The position numbers and the translations under genes are program-made. This document shows, one piece after another, positions 44,487 to 53,533 of a stretch of 64,000 bases of DNA (position 1 is its first letter; each line of letters starts with the position of its first letter). The DNA comes from Mycobacterium syngnathidarum (lineage in GTDB: Bacteria; Actinomycetota; Actinomycetes; Mycobacteriales; Mycobacteriaceae). Where the stretch lies: assembly GCF_001942625.1 (NCBI RefSeq), contig NZ_MLCL01000002.1:1-64000 (forward strand), given 5' to 3'. Below the pieces are notes generated by a model, which did not search any database, was not told where the DNA came from, and saw nothing but the letters and a program-made list of their open reading frames with translations.

Positions 44487-45872
44487 TCAGCGCACTGCGA
44501 TCCGGATGTTCTTCACCTGCTGGAACTCGTTGAGGCCCTCGATGCCGCCGGTGCGCCCCGCGCCGCTCTGTTTGTAACCGCCGTACGGACCTTGCGGTGA
44601 GATGTCGCTGAACTGGTTGATCCACACGGATCCGGATTCGAGTCGCCGGGCCACCCGATGAGCGCGGTTGAGGTCCGTCGTCTGGACGAACGCGTTCAAT
44701 CCGAAGGGGGTGTCGTTGGCGATCCGCACGGCCTCGTCCTCGTCACGGAATCTCATCACCGAGACCACCGGCCCGAAGGTTTCCAGCTGCGCGAGTTCCG
44801 AGGCGTTGTCCACACCGCCGAACACGGTGGGCTCGATGTAGTAGCCCTCGGCGAGCTGCCCGCCGATCCGCCTGCCGCCCAACAACAATTCACCTGCACC
44901 GCCGGAAACGGCAGTGTCGACCGCGGTCAGGATCCGGTCGGCCGCGGCCTGGCTGATCACCGGCCCGAACGTGGTCGCCGGATCCATCGGGTCGCCGATG
45001 CGTGCCGTGCCGACCACGTCGAGGAACTTCTGAACGAATTCGTCGTACACCGCGTCGTGGACCAGTAGCCGGCTCGCGCAAGCGCAGCTCTGCCCGGATT
45101 GCATGAGCGGGCCCTGATGCGCCGACAGGGACGCGGCCAGGTCAAGGTCGGCGTCGGCGAAGATGAGGTTGGCCGATTTGCCACCCAACTCGGTGACCAC
45201 CGGCGTGAGATTCGTTGCGGCGGCCTGCAATACCTTGCGTGCGGTGGCGCCGCCGCCGGTGAAGGCGATCTTGCCGATCCCGGGATGACGCACCAACGCA
45301 TCGCCGCCCTTGGCGTCGGCGGGGACGACGGTGACCAGCCCCTCGGGTAGTCCGGCCTCGAGGCACAGCTCGCCGAAGCGCAGCGCCGCGAACGGCGCGA
45401 GCTCGGAGGGCTTGAGGACGACGGCGTTGCCGGCGGCCAGTGCCGGTGCGACGCATGATCCCGTAACCACGAGGGCGCCGTTCCACGGAGTGATGACGCC
45501 GACGACGCCGTACGGCTCACGCTCGACGAGGTTGATGTCAAAGGATCCGTTGACCGGAGTGGTCACCCCGTGTGGCTTGTCGGCATAGCCCGCGAAATGC
45601 CGGAGGAACCGTTCAAGAAGCATTGCGGTGCCCGCGAAAGAGATCGGCACCGCGTAATCGTCCACGTTCAGCTTTGCGAGCTCTCCGAGGTGCTCGTGCA
45701 CCACGTCGGCCAGGCCGATCAGCAGGTCCCGGCGCCGGTCGACTGTCAGTGAGACCCATTCACGCTGCGCCTTCGCGGCCGTTTGGACTGCTTCGTCGAT
45801 CTCGGTCGGACCGGCCAGCGTCACGGTCCCGTTCGGCCGGCCGGTGGCCGGATAGATGTGCTCGACCTTCAT
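44487..45872 (-). CDS. Aldehyde dehydrogenase (NAD(P)-dependent)
   Basis: 461 residues from ATG 45872 (ATGA with the upstream CMD gene). ALDH marks: GVVGVITPWNG, the FTGGG cofactor turn, VTELGGKSANLIFAD with catalytic Glu, and SGQSCACASR with catalytic Cys; the C terminus has NPYGGYKQSG-like PYGGYKQSGAG. It oxidises an aldehyde to an acid. Last gene of a four-gene operon with two SDRs, consistent with sequential oxidation alcohol to aldehyde to acid. Confidence 0.93.
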   Translation of the reverse strand: MKVEHIYPATGRPNGTVTLAGPTEIDEAVQTAAKAQREWVSLTVDRRRDLLIGLADVVHEHLGELAKLNVDDYAVPISFAGTAMLLERFLRHFAGYADKPHGVTTPVNGSFDINLVEREPYGVVGVITPWNGALVVTGSCVAPALAAGNAVVLKPSELAPFAALRFGELCLEAGLPEGLVTVVPADAKGGDALVRHPGIGKIAFTGGGATARKVLQAAATNLTPVVTELGGKSANLIFADADLDLAASLSAHQGPLMQSGQSCACASRLLVHDAVYDEFVQKFLDVVGTARIGDPMDPATTFGPVISQAAADRILTAVDTAVSGGAGELLLGGRRIGGQLAEGYYIEPTVFGGVDNASELAQLETFGPVVSVMRFRDEDEAVRIANDTPFGLNAFVQTTDLNRAHRVARRLESGSVWINQFSDISPQGPYGGYKQSGAGRTGGIEGLNEFQQVKNIRIAVR

Positions 45873-46666
45873 GCCTCGGCTTTCCACTCGTCAAGCACTC
45901 GCTGCTTCTGCTCGCCGATCACCTGGTTGAGGTTCGCGGCCTTGGGCCATCCGTAGTAGGCCGCGAAATGAAGTGCCAGCTCGTCCATTTCCTCGAATGA
46001 GACGTCGCGGCTCTTGAGTGCGGCATAGACGTGGCTGAGGATCGGCAGCGGCGCGTCCTGGAACGCCACGCAGGCCACCGTCACCAGGCGACGCTCCTTC
46101 ATGCCGAGTCCGGGCCGCAGCCACATCTCCCCGAACACGAAATTGAGGATGCCGGCCCCGGAGTACGGATTGTCGCGGGTCGGGGCGAACGGTATGCAGT
46201 TGATGTCCCGGAAGGACTGCTCGCCGCAGACCAGCCGTTCCTCGGGATCGCTGGGCGTGGGCATCGGCAGCAGTGGTTCCGGTGGGGGTGGTGTCAATCC
46301 CCGTTCGCGGTGAATGCGGTCCCACTGCTCGTCGACCACGATGTTGAACCGCGAGGCCTTGGGCCAGCCGGCGTACACCGCGAAATGCAGGACAGTTTCC
46401 CGCATTTCGACGATGGATACGTCGCCGCTGTTCAGCGCGGCATAGACGTGATCGCGCAAGGGCCCTTCGGCGTCGGCCGCCGCGACGCACGGCAGCGTGA
46501 CGAATCGTCGATCCCGGCGGCTCAACGCGGTGCGCGGCCACACTTCGGCGAACACGAAGTCGATGAGATTGGTGGTTGCCGGGGAATCATCCGGAGGTGC
46601 CTCGAATGTCATCACCTCGGCGAACTCGCGTCTGCCTCGCTCGGTCCGGGTATCGGAGGCTGTCAT
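45869..46666 (-). CDS. Tandem carboxymuconolactone-decarboxylase-family protein
   Basis: 265 residues with two similar halves: FVFAEVWPRTALSRRDRRFVTLPCVAA (about 30-55) and FVFGEMWLRPGLGMKERRLVTVACVAF (about 175-200), each followed by HVYAALxSxDVS and LHFAxYxGWPKA. CMD-fold proteins are either peroxidase-like (with CxxC) or lactone decarboxylases; no CxxC is visible, so a decarboxylase or isomerase-like role on a ring intermediate is more likely. Operon member between an SDR and the ALDH. Confidence 0.82.
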   Translation of the reverse strand: MTASDTRTERGRREFAEVMTFEAPPDDSPATTNLIDFVFAEVWPRTALSRRDRRFVTLPCVAAADAEGPLRDHVYAALNSGDVSIVEMRETVLHFAVYAGWPKASRFNIVVDEQWDRIHRERGLTPPPPEPLLPMPTPSDPEERLVCGEQSFRDINCIPFAPTRDNPYSGAGILNFVFGEMWLRPGLGMKERRLVTVACVAFQDAPLPILSHVYAALKSRDVSFEEMDELALHFAAYYGWPKAANLNQVIGEQKQRVLDEWKAEA

Positions 46667-47463
46667 CGGACCGTCGCCCCCGCGTCGATCTTGAATTCCA
46701 GCCCGGTGACGTGCCGGGCCTCGTCGGAGATAAGGAACAGCACCGCGTTGCTGATGTCCCGCGCGTCGGTCATCTGGATCGGCAGTGCGTTCTGGAAAAT
46801 CGGCCCCAGGTCTTGACGAGACTCGTGGATCAAGGTGTGCAACGTGTCGGGCCGGAGCCCCGTGGCGACACCGGTGGGGTGCACCGTGTTGACCCGAACA
46901 TTCACCGCGGCAAGCTCATTGGCCAGGGCACGGCTGAGGCCCACCACACCGTGTTTGGATGCCGTGTACGGCGTGTGCAGAGGTGAGCCCTTGATCCCCG
47001 CCACCGAACTGACGTTGATCAGGCTGCCGCCGCGTCCCACCAGGTGGGGCAGCGCGGCCGCGCAGGTGTTCCAGGTGCCGATCAGGTTGACATCGACGAC
47101 GGTGCGCCATTGCTCCGCGGTGGTGGTATCCCAGGTGCCCGCGGTCAGCACTCCGGCGTTGGCGATCGAAGCCTCCAGGCCGCCGAGCTTTGCCACGCCC
47201 TCGGCCACCGCGGAGCTCAGTGCCGCACCGTCGCGCACGTCGACCACGTATGTCAGTGCCTTCCGGCCGAGTTCCCGCACCTGGCGGGCAGTTTCGTCCA
47301 GATCCTCGCGGGTGGCCAGCGGGTATTCCACCTCTGGCAGCGACTCGCAGATGTCGACGAGGATGACGTCGGCGCCTTCCTCGGCCAGGCGTACGGCGTG
47401 GCTTCGACCCATTCCGCGTGCTGCGCCGGTGATCAGCACGCGCTTGCCGGTGACGCGTCCCAT
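46663..47463 (-). CDS. Mycofactocin-type SDR oxidoreductase
   Basis: 266 residues from ATG 47463 (TGATG with the next SDR upstream). TGAARGMGRSHAV at the N terminus, NAGVL, and YTASKHGVVG with catalytic Tyr/Lys. The MGRSHA form again suggests a mycofactocin-linked enzyme. Frame continues upstream only as a shadow of the neighbouring SDR. Confidence 0.88.
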   Translation of the reverse strand: MGRVTGKRVLITGAARGMGRSHAVRLAEEGADVILVDICESLPEVEYPLATREDLDETARQVRELGRKALTYVVDVRDGAALSSAVAEGVAKLGGLEASIANAGVLTAGTWDTTTAEQWRTVVDVNLIGTWNTCAAALPHLVGRGGSLINVSSVAGIKGSPLHTPYTASKHGVVGLSRALANELAAVNVRVNTVHPTGVATGLRPDTLHTLIHESRQDLGPIFQNALPIQMTDARDISNAVLFLISDEARHVTGLEFKIDAGATVR

Positions 47464-48293
47464 CAGAGTTTGTTCGTGAAGCCGGCGTCGACGGGGAGGG
47501 TGACCCCGGTGACGTACTTGGCGGCATCGGAGACCAGATAGCTGATGGCCGCGGTGATGTCCTGCGGTTCCAGCAGCGACACCGGCATCGGGTTCTGCAG
47601 ATGTGGACCACCGTCGGGGTAGTTCTCCAGGAATGCCGTCATCGCCGGGTTGACCGCCATCATGGTGTTGACCGCGGTGGGGTGCACCGTGGTGACCCGG
47701 ATGCTGTGTGGGGCAAGGGCATTGGCCAGCGTACGCATGAGCCCGACGATGCCGTGTTTGGACGCCGCGTAACCAAGGCCGCCGCCCTGCAGTCCACCGA
47801 ACCCGCGTAGCCCGGCGGTGGAGGAGGTGAAGACGATCGACCCGCCGCGGCCGCCTTCGATCAGGTGGGGGATCGCGGCCTTGGCGGTATGGAAGGAGCC
47901 GACGAGGTTGACGTCGAGCACGTCGGTCCACATCTCGAGGTCTTCTTCGATGGTCAGCTCGCGGAAGGCCATCGTGGCGATGCCCGCGTTGGCGAGCACG
48001 ATGTCGAGCCGCCTGAACCGTTCGACGCCCGCGTCGAGTGCGGCTTTCAGTTCGTGGAAGTCTCGGACATCGGCGACCGCGGCCACCATCTTGCCGCCCG
48101 CCGCCTCGACGAGGGCGACCGTCTCGTCGAGTTCCTCGCGGCTGGCCATCGGGTAGCCGTTCGATGGGATGTCGGCGCAGATGTCCACGCCGATGATGTC
48201 CGCGCCGTCACCTGCCAGTGCCACCGCGTGACTTCGTCCCTGGCCTCGGGCTACCCCGGTGATGAAGGCGACTTTTCCGTCCAGATTTCCCAT
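47463..48293 (-). CDS. Mycofactocin-type SDR oxidoreductase (first gene of operon)
   Basis: 276 residues. TGVARGQGRSHAVALAGDGADIIGVDICADIP is the mycofactocin-SDR N terminus; YAASKHGIVGLMR holds the catalytic pair. Promoter-proximal gene of the SDR-SDR-CMD-ALDH operon, divergent from a TetR gene with two palindromic sites between them. Confidence 0.9.
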   Translation of the reverse strand: MGNLDGKVAFITGVARGQGRSHAVALAGDGADIIGVDICADIPSNGYPMASREELDETVALVEAAGGKMVAAVADVRDFHELKAALDAGVERFRRLDIVLANAGIATMAFRELTIEEDLEMWTDVLDVNLVGSFHTAKAAIPHLIEGGRGGSIVFTSSTAGLRGFGGLQGGGLGYAASKHGIVGLMRTLANALAPHSIRVTTVHPTAVNTMMAVNPAMTAFLENYPDGGPHLQNPMPVSLLEPQDITAAISYLVSDAAKYVTGVTLPVDAGFTNKL

Positions 48294-48315
48294 TGATCCT
48301 CACTTCGCCGAATGG

Positions 48316-48332
48316 CTGTAACCGTGTTACAG
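48316..48332. promoter_or_regulatory. TetR-type operator 1
   Basis: CTGTAACCGTGTTACAG is a 7-3-7 perfect palindrome in the 86-base divergent promoter. Confidence 0.65.
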
Positions 48333-48339
48333 CGGTACG

Positions 48340-48352
48340 GTAACGTGGTTAC
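48340..48352. promoter_or_regulatory. TetR-type operator 2
   Basis: GTAACGTGGTTAC repeats the GTAACNNNGTTAC core of the neighbouring site, 23 bases away centre to centre (about two helical turns), suggesting cooperative binding. Confidence 0.6.
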
Positions 48353-48379
48353 TCTCCGGCGGCAAGGGTGTTCTCAACA

Positions 48380-48940
48380 GTGGCAGAAGAGCGTGATCGG
48401 ATCCTCGACATCGTCGTCGAGCTCCTCGAAACCGAGGGCTACGAGGCGGTGCAGTTGCGTGAGGTGGCGCGTCGGGCCCAGACCTCACTGGCCACCATTT
48501 ACAAGCGGTATTCCACGCGCGATGCATTGATCCTGGCTGCGCTCGACACCTGGATGACCGAGAACCGGTACTCCGGAGTGGCGGGCCAGACGCGCGAGCC
48601 GGGGGAGACGCTGTACGAGGCGCTGATGCGACTGTTCCGCACCATCTTCGAACCGTGGGAGAAGCACCCCGACATGCTCAGGGCCTACTCACGGGCCAGG
48701 GCGGCGCCCGGTGGTGACCGCCTGGAGCGGCGTGGTCTCGACGCGGTGGTTCCCGCCGGCCTGTCCATCCTGGCCGGGATCGACGAGGAGTTTGTGCACG
48801 ATCTCGACAACATCTTGATGAGCCTGGTTTTCGGTTTGGTCGGCCGGTTCACCGCGGGCGAGATCGCCATCACCGAGATCCTGCCCAGCCTCGACCGCAC
48901 CATCTACTGGCTCAGCGCGGGGTACGAGGCGCGTCGTTAG
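48380..48940 (+). CDS. TetR-family regulator (KstR-like HTH)
   Basis: 186 residues from GTG 48380. HTH: RDRILDIVVELLETEGYEAVQLREVARRAQTSLATIYKRYSTRDALI, which resembles the KstR recognition region. Probably represses the divergent SDR operon and itself via the twin GTAACNNNGTTAC sites. A GTG at 48368 is an alternative start but has AAGGG immediately next to it. Confidence 0.88.
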   Translation: MAEERDRILDIVVELLETEGYEAVQLREVARRAQTSLATIYKRYSTRDALILAALDTWMTENRYSGVAGQTREPGETLYEALMRLFRTIFEPWEKHPDMLRAYSRARAAPGGDRLERRGLDAVVPAGLSILAGIDEEFVHDLDNILMSLVFGLVGRFTAGEIAITEILPSLDRTIYWLSAGYEARR

Positions 48941-49707
48941 CCAAGGTGAGCGTCGATGAACTCGACGATGTCCGCGGCCACCTCGCGGTGCACCGACTCG
49001 TTGAGGATGTCGTGACGCCCACCCGGAAACTCCTTGAACTGCAACGGTTCTATCTGTTCGGCGTAGGCCTTCACGGCACCGGCCGGGGCGATCACGTCGG
49101 CCGCGCCGTGCAGGGCCAAGGTGGGCGTCGTGAGCTTGGGAAGCTCGGCACCGAATCGATCCCAGGCCCGGTCCAGCTCACGGGTGAGCGCGGTCCCGTC
49201 GGCGTCGACGAAGGCCAACGGGTCGTTCTCCAGGGCGTCGAGGTAGAACGGGTCGGAAGACAGCCAGTTCGGGTCCAGCTCCAATTCGGTGTTCCTGTCG
49301 AGCATTTCGGGGATCGGGACCAGCGGGGCGCCCGAGATGATGCCGGCCCGGTACCGGTCGGGTTCGTGAAGTAGCCGGAACAGGGTGACAACCGAACCGA
49401 ATGAATGTCCCTGTGCAACCAGCGGAATACCTGGGGTTTCGTGCTCGGCTAGGCCGGTCAGGGATTCGGCCAGTGATGAGCTGTCTTCGATACTGCCGAA
49501 GTCGCCCCGGGTGCCCGGGGTCAGGCCGTGGCCGAACTGATCGACCGCCCACAGGTCGATCCCCGCGGCGTTGAGGGCGAAGCCGTAGCGGTGGTAGACG
49601 CCGGTGTGCTCACCGAACCCATGCAGGAAGATGACGGCGGCGCGGGGCTGGGGTGCGGCCCAGTGCCGGTAGTAGGCCCGCCCGCGGTCGTGGTCGTTGA
49701 ATGGCAT
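48937..49707 (-). CDS. Monoacylglycerol lipase-like alpha/beta hydrolase
   Basis: 256 residues. HGFGEHTGVYHRYG near the N terminus, nucleophile in GHSFGS, and an acid/His pair in GAADVIAP and GGRHDILNE fit the monoacylglycerol lipase/lysophospholipase group. It likely releases fatty acids from monoglycerides. The 3' end overlaps the convergent TetR gene by four bases. Confidence 0.88.
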   Translation of the reverse strand: MPFNDHDRGRAYYRHWAAPQPRAAVIFLHGFGEHTGVYHRYGFALNAAGIDLWAVDQFGHGLTPGTRGDFGSIEDSSSLAESLTGLAEHETPGIPLVAQGHSFGSVVTLFRLLHEPDRYRAGIISGAPLVPIPEMLDRNTELELDPNWLSSDPFYLDALENDPLAFVDADGTALTRELDRAWDRFGAELPKLTTPTLALHGAADVIAPAGAVKAYAEQIEPLQFKEFPGGRHDILNESVHREVAADIVEFIDAHLG

Positions 49708-49722
49708 GCCTGCCAGTCAACG

Positions 49723-50151
49723 TCAGTCGAATGGTGGTCGCCAGCGCAATCCGGGAAATCGCGCGAATGCTCGATCGGTGGTGATCCAGGTCGCGCTGTT
49801 TTCGATGGCAAGCGCGGCGTGGTACGCATCAGGCACGGCGTTGGCTTTTGCTCCGGTGTCGGTGCACAGCGAGTCGAAGATGGCCCAGTGGCGGGGCCCG
49901 GGACGAATGGGCACTGCCGCCGGTGCCGATCGGATCGCCCGGCACGCGTCGAGCGCCTGGGAGGTCGAACTGGGCTCCCGGAAGACCCGGTGGTTGGTCA
50001 ACAGTCGGATCACGCCGGACAGCACCAGGTCGCTGAGGCCGACGGGCTCGTCCGCGTTGAGCGCGCCCGAAAACCATGCGGCGTACTTTTCATGGTCGAC
50101 GCTGTCCTGGCGAATGGCGTAGATCAGAACGTTGACGTCAGGGAGAAGCAT
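49723..50151 (-). CDS. vapC: VapC-type PIN-domain toxin
   Basis: 142 residues. PIN-domain acidic residues are in place: D5 in LLPDVNVLIYA, E25-region, D108-region in AVPDAYHAALAIE and the final D in TTDRAF. PIN toxins cleave RNA, often tRNA. Translation is coupled to the antitoxin gene, which overlaps it by 14 bases. Confidence 0.9.
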   Translation of the reverse strand: MLLPDVNVLIYAIRQDSVDHEKYAAWFSGALNADEPVGLSDLVLSGVIRLLTNHRVFREPSSTSQALDACRAIRSAPAAVPIRPGPRHWAIFDSLCTDTGAKANAVPDAYHAALAIENSATWITTDRAFARFPGLRWRPPFD

Positions 50152-50389
50152 TGTCGCCCAACAGTTCGGCGAGTGCTTCCTTGTCGTCGAGGTCGACGCC
50201 CGGGCGCAGGCCGCCGCTTCCGTGTGTCGGCAATCGGAACTCGGGTGCTGCGGTCTCGCCGGCGACGCGACTCAACATCTCGCGCAGTGCATCCTCGACC
50301 ACAGAGCCGAGGGAACGCGACGTGCGGGCCGCCACAACCTTGGCCTCGGCCAGCAGAGCGTCGTCGATGTTGACAGTGGTGCGCACCAT
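50138..50389 (-). CDS. vapB: VapB-type antitoxin
   Basis: 83 residues. MVRTTVNIDDALLAEAKVVAARTSRSLGSVVEDALREML is a ribbon-helix-helix DNA-binding N terminus; the acidic C terminus would wrap the toxin. A TGATGCA-like inverted stretch just upstream (50394-50422) is a plausible autoregulatory operator. Confidence 0.88.
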   Translation of the reverse strand: MVRTTVNIDDALLAEAKVVAARTSRSLGSVVEDALREMLSRVAGETAAPEFRLPTHGSGGLRPGVDLDDKEALAELLGDNASP

Positions 50390-50414
50390 TGCATCATAGC
50401 ATCAGGCATATGCA

Positions 50415-51332
50415 TCATGATGCGTCCGTGCCCAACAGCACGTCCTGCTGGTCGGCCATCCTGTCGTGGATCGCTTCGACCACCGCGGCCACCACCGGGC
50501 GCCGTAGCGTCTCGGCCCGCGCCACCAGCCAGTAGCTCAGTTGAACGGTCAGTTCTGCGGGCAGTACCCGGACCAGGTCCTCATGCCGGTCGGCCATGAA
50601 GCAGGGCAACAGGCCCAGTCCGGCCGCGGCGCGGGTGGCCTCGACATGGACGAAGACGTTGGTGGAGGTCACTGATTCGCGCATGGCCGGCGCGAAACTG
50701 GTCGCCATGTCGAGGTCGTCCACCTGCAGCATCGAGTCGATGAAGTAGACCAGCGGAAAGCGCGCCAGATCCCCGATGTCGGACGGGGTGCCGTGCTCGG
50801 CGAGGTAGTCGCGGGCGCCGTAGAGGCCGAGGCAATAGTCACCGAGGCGGATGGCCTCGGCTCGCCTCACCTGGGGCGTGCCTACGACGATCTCGAGGTC
50901 CAGGCTCGAACGCTGTTGGGACGCGCGCCGGGTGGCGGTGACGATCTCGACCGCCAGTCGTGGGTGACGACGCTGTACGTGGGCCGCTGCGGGTGCGGCG
51001 ATGTAGGCACTGAAGCCGTCCGTCGCGGAGACCCGCACCACGCCTTCGAGTTGCCGGGTGCCGGTGCTGCCGAGGGTCGACACCGCGGACTCGACGGCTT
51101 CGGCAGCTGCCAGTGCTTCGCGGCCGAGCTCGGTCAGTTCCCATCCCCCGCCGGCCCGGGTCAGTACCCGGCCGCCGAGGGCCTGCTCCAGTGCGGCGAT
51201 GCGCCGCGAGATCGTGGTGTGGTTGATGCCGAGTTCGTCGGCCGCGGCGGTGTAGCGGCCGGAACGGCCGACGGCCAGGAGAACGAGGAGATCGTCCGCG
51301 CTGGGACGCCCGGGCGTTTGCGCACCGTCCAT
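50415..51332 (-). CDS. LysR-family regulator
   Basis: 305 residues from ATG 51332; the open frame extends 20 residues further up. HTH: LLVLLAVGRSGRYTAAADELGINHTTISRRIAALEQALGG; LysR effector domain follows. Divergent from the transporter / hydroxybutyrate dehydrogenase / acetoacetyl-CoA synthetase operon, which it probably activates with a ketone body or related metabolite as signal. Confidence 0.9.
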   Translation of the reverse strand: MDGAQTPGRPSADDLLVLLAVGRSGRYTAAADELGINHTTISRRIAALEQALGGRVLTRAGGGWELTELGREALAAAEAVESAVSTLGSTGTRQLEGVVRVSATDGFSAYIAAPAAAHVQRRHPRLAVEIVTATRRASQQRSSLDLEIVVGTPQVRRAEAIRLGDYCLGLYGARDYLAEHGTPSDIGDLARFPLVYFIDSMLQVDDLDMATSFAPAMRESVTSTNVFVHVEATRAAAGLGLLPCFMADRHEDLVRVLPAELTVQLSYWLVARAETLRRPVVAAVVEAIHDRMADQQDVLLGTDAS

Positions 51333-51461
51333 TTGTGCATTTTTGCAGACTGCCGGTGCGGTTTTACCCATTGCGGACGGTTGGGCGTGCATGAATACTC
51401 ACGAATGCTGTCAGGGGCGTCACAGTGCCCTTGAAGGATGGTCCAAGTCATAAGGAGCCGG

Positions 51462-52790
51462 ATGAACGCGCCCAACACGACCGGTCTGCGCCGCGTCGTC
51501 GCCGCCTCGATGGCAGGCACGGTGGTCGAGTGGTACGAGTTCTTCCTCTACGGAACCGCCGCCACGCTGGTCTTCAACAAGTTGTTCTTCCCGCAGGGCG
51601 GCAACGATCTGGACGCCATCATGGCCGCCTTCGGCACGTACGCCATCGGCTTCCTGGCCCGCCCGCTCGGCGGCATCGTGTTCGGTCACTACGGCGACAA
51701 GTTCGGCCGCAAGAAGTTGCTGCAGTTCAGCCTGATCCTCGTCGGCCTGGCCACGTTCTTGATGGGCTGCCTGCCGACCTACGGTCAGATCGGCTACCTG
51801 GCTCCCATGCTGCTGGTGTTCCTGCGATTCCTGCAGGGCTTCGCCGTCGGCGGCGAGTGGGGTGGCGCGGTGCTGTTGGTGGCCGAGCACAGCCCGAACC
51901 ACTCGCGTGGCTTCTGGGCCAGCTGGCCACAGGCCGGCGTTCCGGTGGGCAACATGCTGGCCACTGTGGTGCTGCTGCTGCTCAACGGGCTGCTCACCGC
52001 TGACGCGTTCCTGTCCTGGGGTTGGCGCGTGGCGTTCTGGCTGTCGGCGGTGGTGGTGTTGATCGGCTACTACATCCGCACCAAGGTCACCGACGCGCCG
52101 ATTTTCGTTGCGGCCCAACAGGAGGCCGAACAGATCAAAGCCAGCTCGTTCAGCGCGATCGAGGTGCTCAAGCGTTACCCGCGCGGGGTGTTCACCGCGA
52201 TGGGTCTGCGGTTCGGCGAGAACATCATGTATTACCTGGTGGTCACGTTCTCGATCACCTATCTCAAGGAGCACGTGCACTCCGACACCAGCGACATCCT
52301 CTGGTGGCTGCTCATCGCGCACACGGTGCACCTGGTGGCCATCCCGACGGTCGGGGCGCTGTCGGACCGGTACGGCCGTCGCCCGGTGTACTTCGTGGGT
52401 GCCGTCGGCGCGGCCTGCTGGGGCTTCTTCGCCTACCCGATGATGGACAGTGGCCAGTACCTTCCGGTGATCGCGGCCATCACGCTGGGGCTGGTGATCC
52501 ATGCCCTGATGTACGCGCCGCAGCCCGCACTGATGTCCGAGATGTTCCCGACCCGGATGCGCTATTCCGGTGTCTCCCTTGGCTATCAGGTCACCTCGAT
52601 AGCCGCTGGATCACTGGCCCCGATCATCGCAGTGTGGTTGTTGAAGACCTACTCCTCCTCGGTGCCGATCGCGTTGTATCTGGCGGCAGCCGCGTTGGTG
52701 ACGTTGATCGCGTTGGCGTTCACCCGCGAGACCAAGGGCGCGGACCTGGCCGAGATCGATGCCGCCGACCTGCAACGAGCCGCGGTATGA
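51462..52790 (+). CDS. MFS transporter, metabolite:H+ symporter type
   Basis: 442 residues from ATG 51462 behind AAGGAG. Twelve membrane segments; the MHS-family loop signatures GTVVEWYEFFLYGTAA and GHYGDKFGRKK, and RFLQGFAVGGEWGGAVLL are present. MHS proteins import organic acids with H+. The two following genes, overlapping in series, suggest hydroxybutyrate or acetoacetate as cargo. Confidence 0.9.
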   Translation: MNAPNTTGLRRVVAASMAGTVVEWYEFFLYGTAATLVFNKLFFPQGGNDLDAIMAAFGTYAIGFLARPLGGIVFGHYGDKFGRKKLLQFSLILVGLATFLMGCLPTYGQIGYLAPMLLVFLRFLQGFAVGGEWGGAVLLVAEHSPNHSRGFWASWPQAGVPVGNMLATVVLLLLNGLLTADAFLSWGWRVAFWLSAVVVLIGYYIRTKVTDAPIFVAAQQEAEQIKASSFSAIEVLKRYPRGVFTAMGLRFGENIMYYLVVTFSITYLKEHVHSDTSDILWWLLIAHTVHLVAIPTVGALSDRYGRRPVYFVGAVGAACWGFFAYPMMDSGQYLPVIAAITLGLVIHALMYAPQPALMSEMFPTRMRYSGVSLGYQVTSIAAGSLAPIIAVWLLKTYSSSVPIALYLAAAALVTLIALAFTRETKGADLAEIDAADLQRAAV

Positions 52791-53533
52791 GTGATCTGGC
52801 CGGCCGCACCGCGCTGGTCACCGGGGCGGCGAGCGGGATCGGAGCGGCGTGCGCCCGCGAACTCGCGTCCCGCGGGGCCGTGGTCACGGTGGCCGACATC
52901 GATGGAGCCGGGGCCGAAGCCGTCGCCAGAGATATCGGCGGAAAGCCTTGGGCGGTCGACCTTCTCGATGTGTCGGCGCTGGAGACGCTGACGTTGGACT
53001 GCGACATCCTGGTCAACAACGCCGGGGTGCAGAGCATCCACCCGATTCAGGAGTTCCCGCCCGAGCGGTTCCGAATGCTGCTGGCGTTGATGGTCGAGGT
53101 GCCGTTTCTGTTGATCCGCGCCGCACTGCCGCACATGTACGCCCAGGGGTTCGGTCGCGTCGTCAACATCTCGTCGGTGCACGGCCTGCGCGCCTCGGAG
53201 TTCAAGTCTGGCTACGTCACCGCCAAGCATGCGCTGGAGGGTCTGTCGAAGGTGACCGCGCTGGAGGGCGGGGCCCACGGGGTGACCAGCAACTGCGTCA
53301 ACCCGGGCTATGTACGGACGCCACTGGTCACCAAGCAGATCGCCGACCAGGCCCGTATCCACGGCATTCCCGAGCAGGACGTACTGACTGAGGTGCTGCT
53401 GAAGGAGAGCGCGGTCAAGCAACTGGTGGAACCGGAAGAGGTCGGCGCGTTGGTAGGTTGGCTGGCGTCGCCGGGCGCCCGGATGGTGACCGGGGCGTCG
53501 TACACGATGGATGGTGGGTGGAGCGCACGATGA
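52787..53533 (+). CDS. D-3-hydroxybutyrate dehydrogenase-like SDR
   Basis: 248 residues from ATG 52787 (ATGA). TGAASGIGAACA, NNAGVQSIHPIQEFP, SSVHGLRASEFKSGYVTAKHALEGL: the last two blocks are characteristic of bacterial 3-hydroxybutyrate dehydrogenases. Oxidises D-3-hydroxybutyrate to acetoacetate with NAD, and acetoacetate is the substrate of the next enzyme. Confidence 0.88.
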   Translation: MSDLAGRTALVTGAASGIGAACARELASRGAVVTVADIDGAGAEAVARDIGGKPWAVDLLDVSALETLTLDCDILVNNAGVQSIHPIQEFPPERFRMLLALMVEVPFLLIRAALPHMYAQGFGRVVNISSVHGLRASEFKSGYVTAKHALEGLSKVTALEGGAHGVTSNCVNPGYVRTPLVTKQIADQARIHGIPEQDVLTEVLLKESAVKQLVEPEEVGALVGWLASPGARMVTGASYTMDGGWSAR

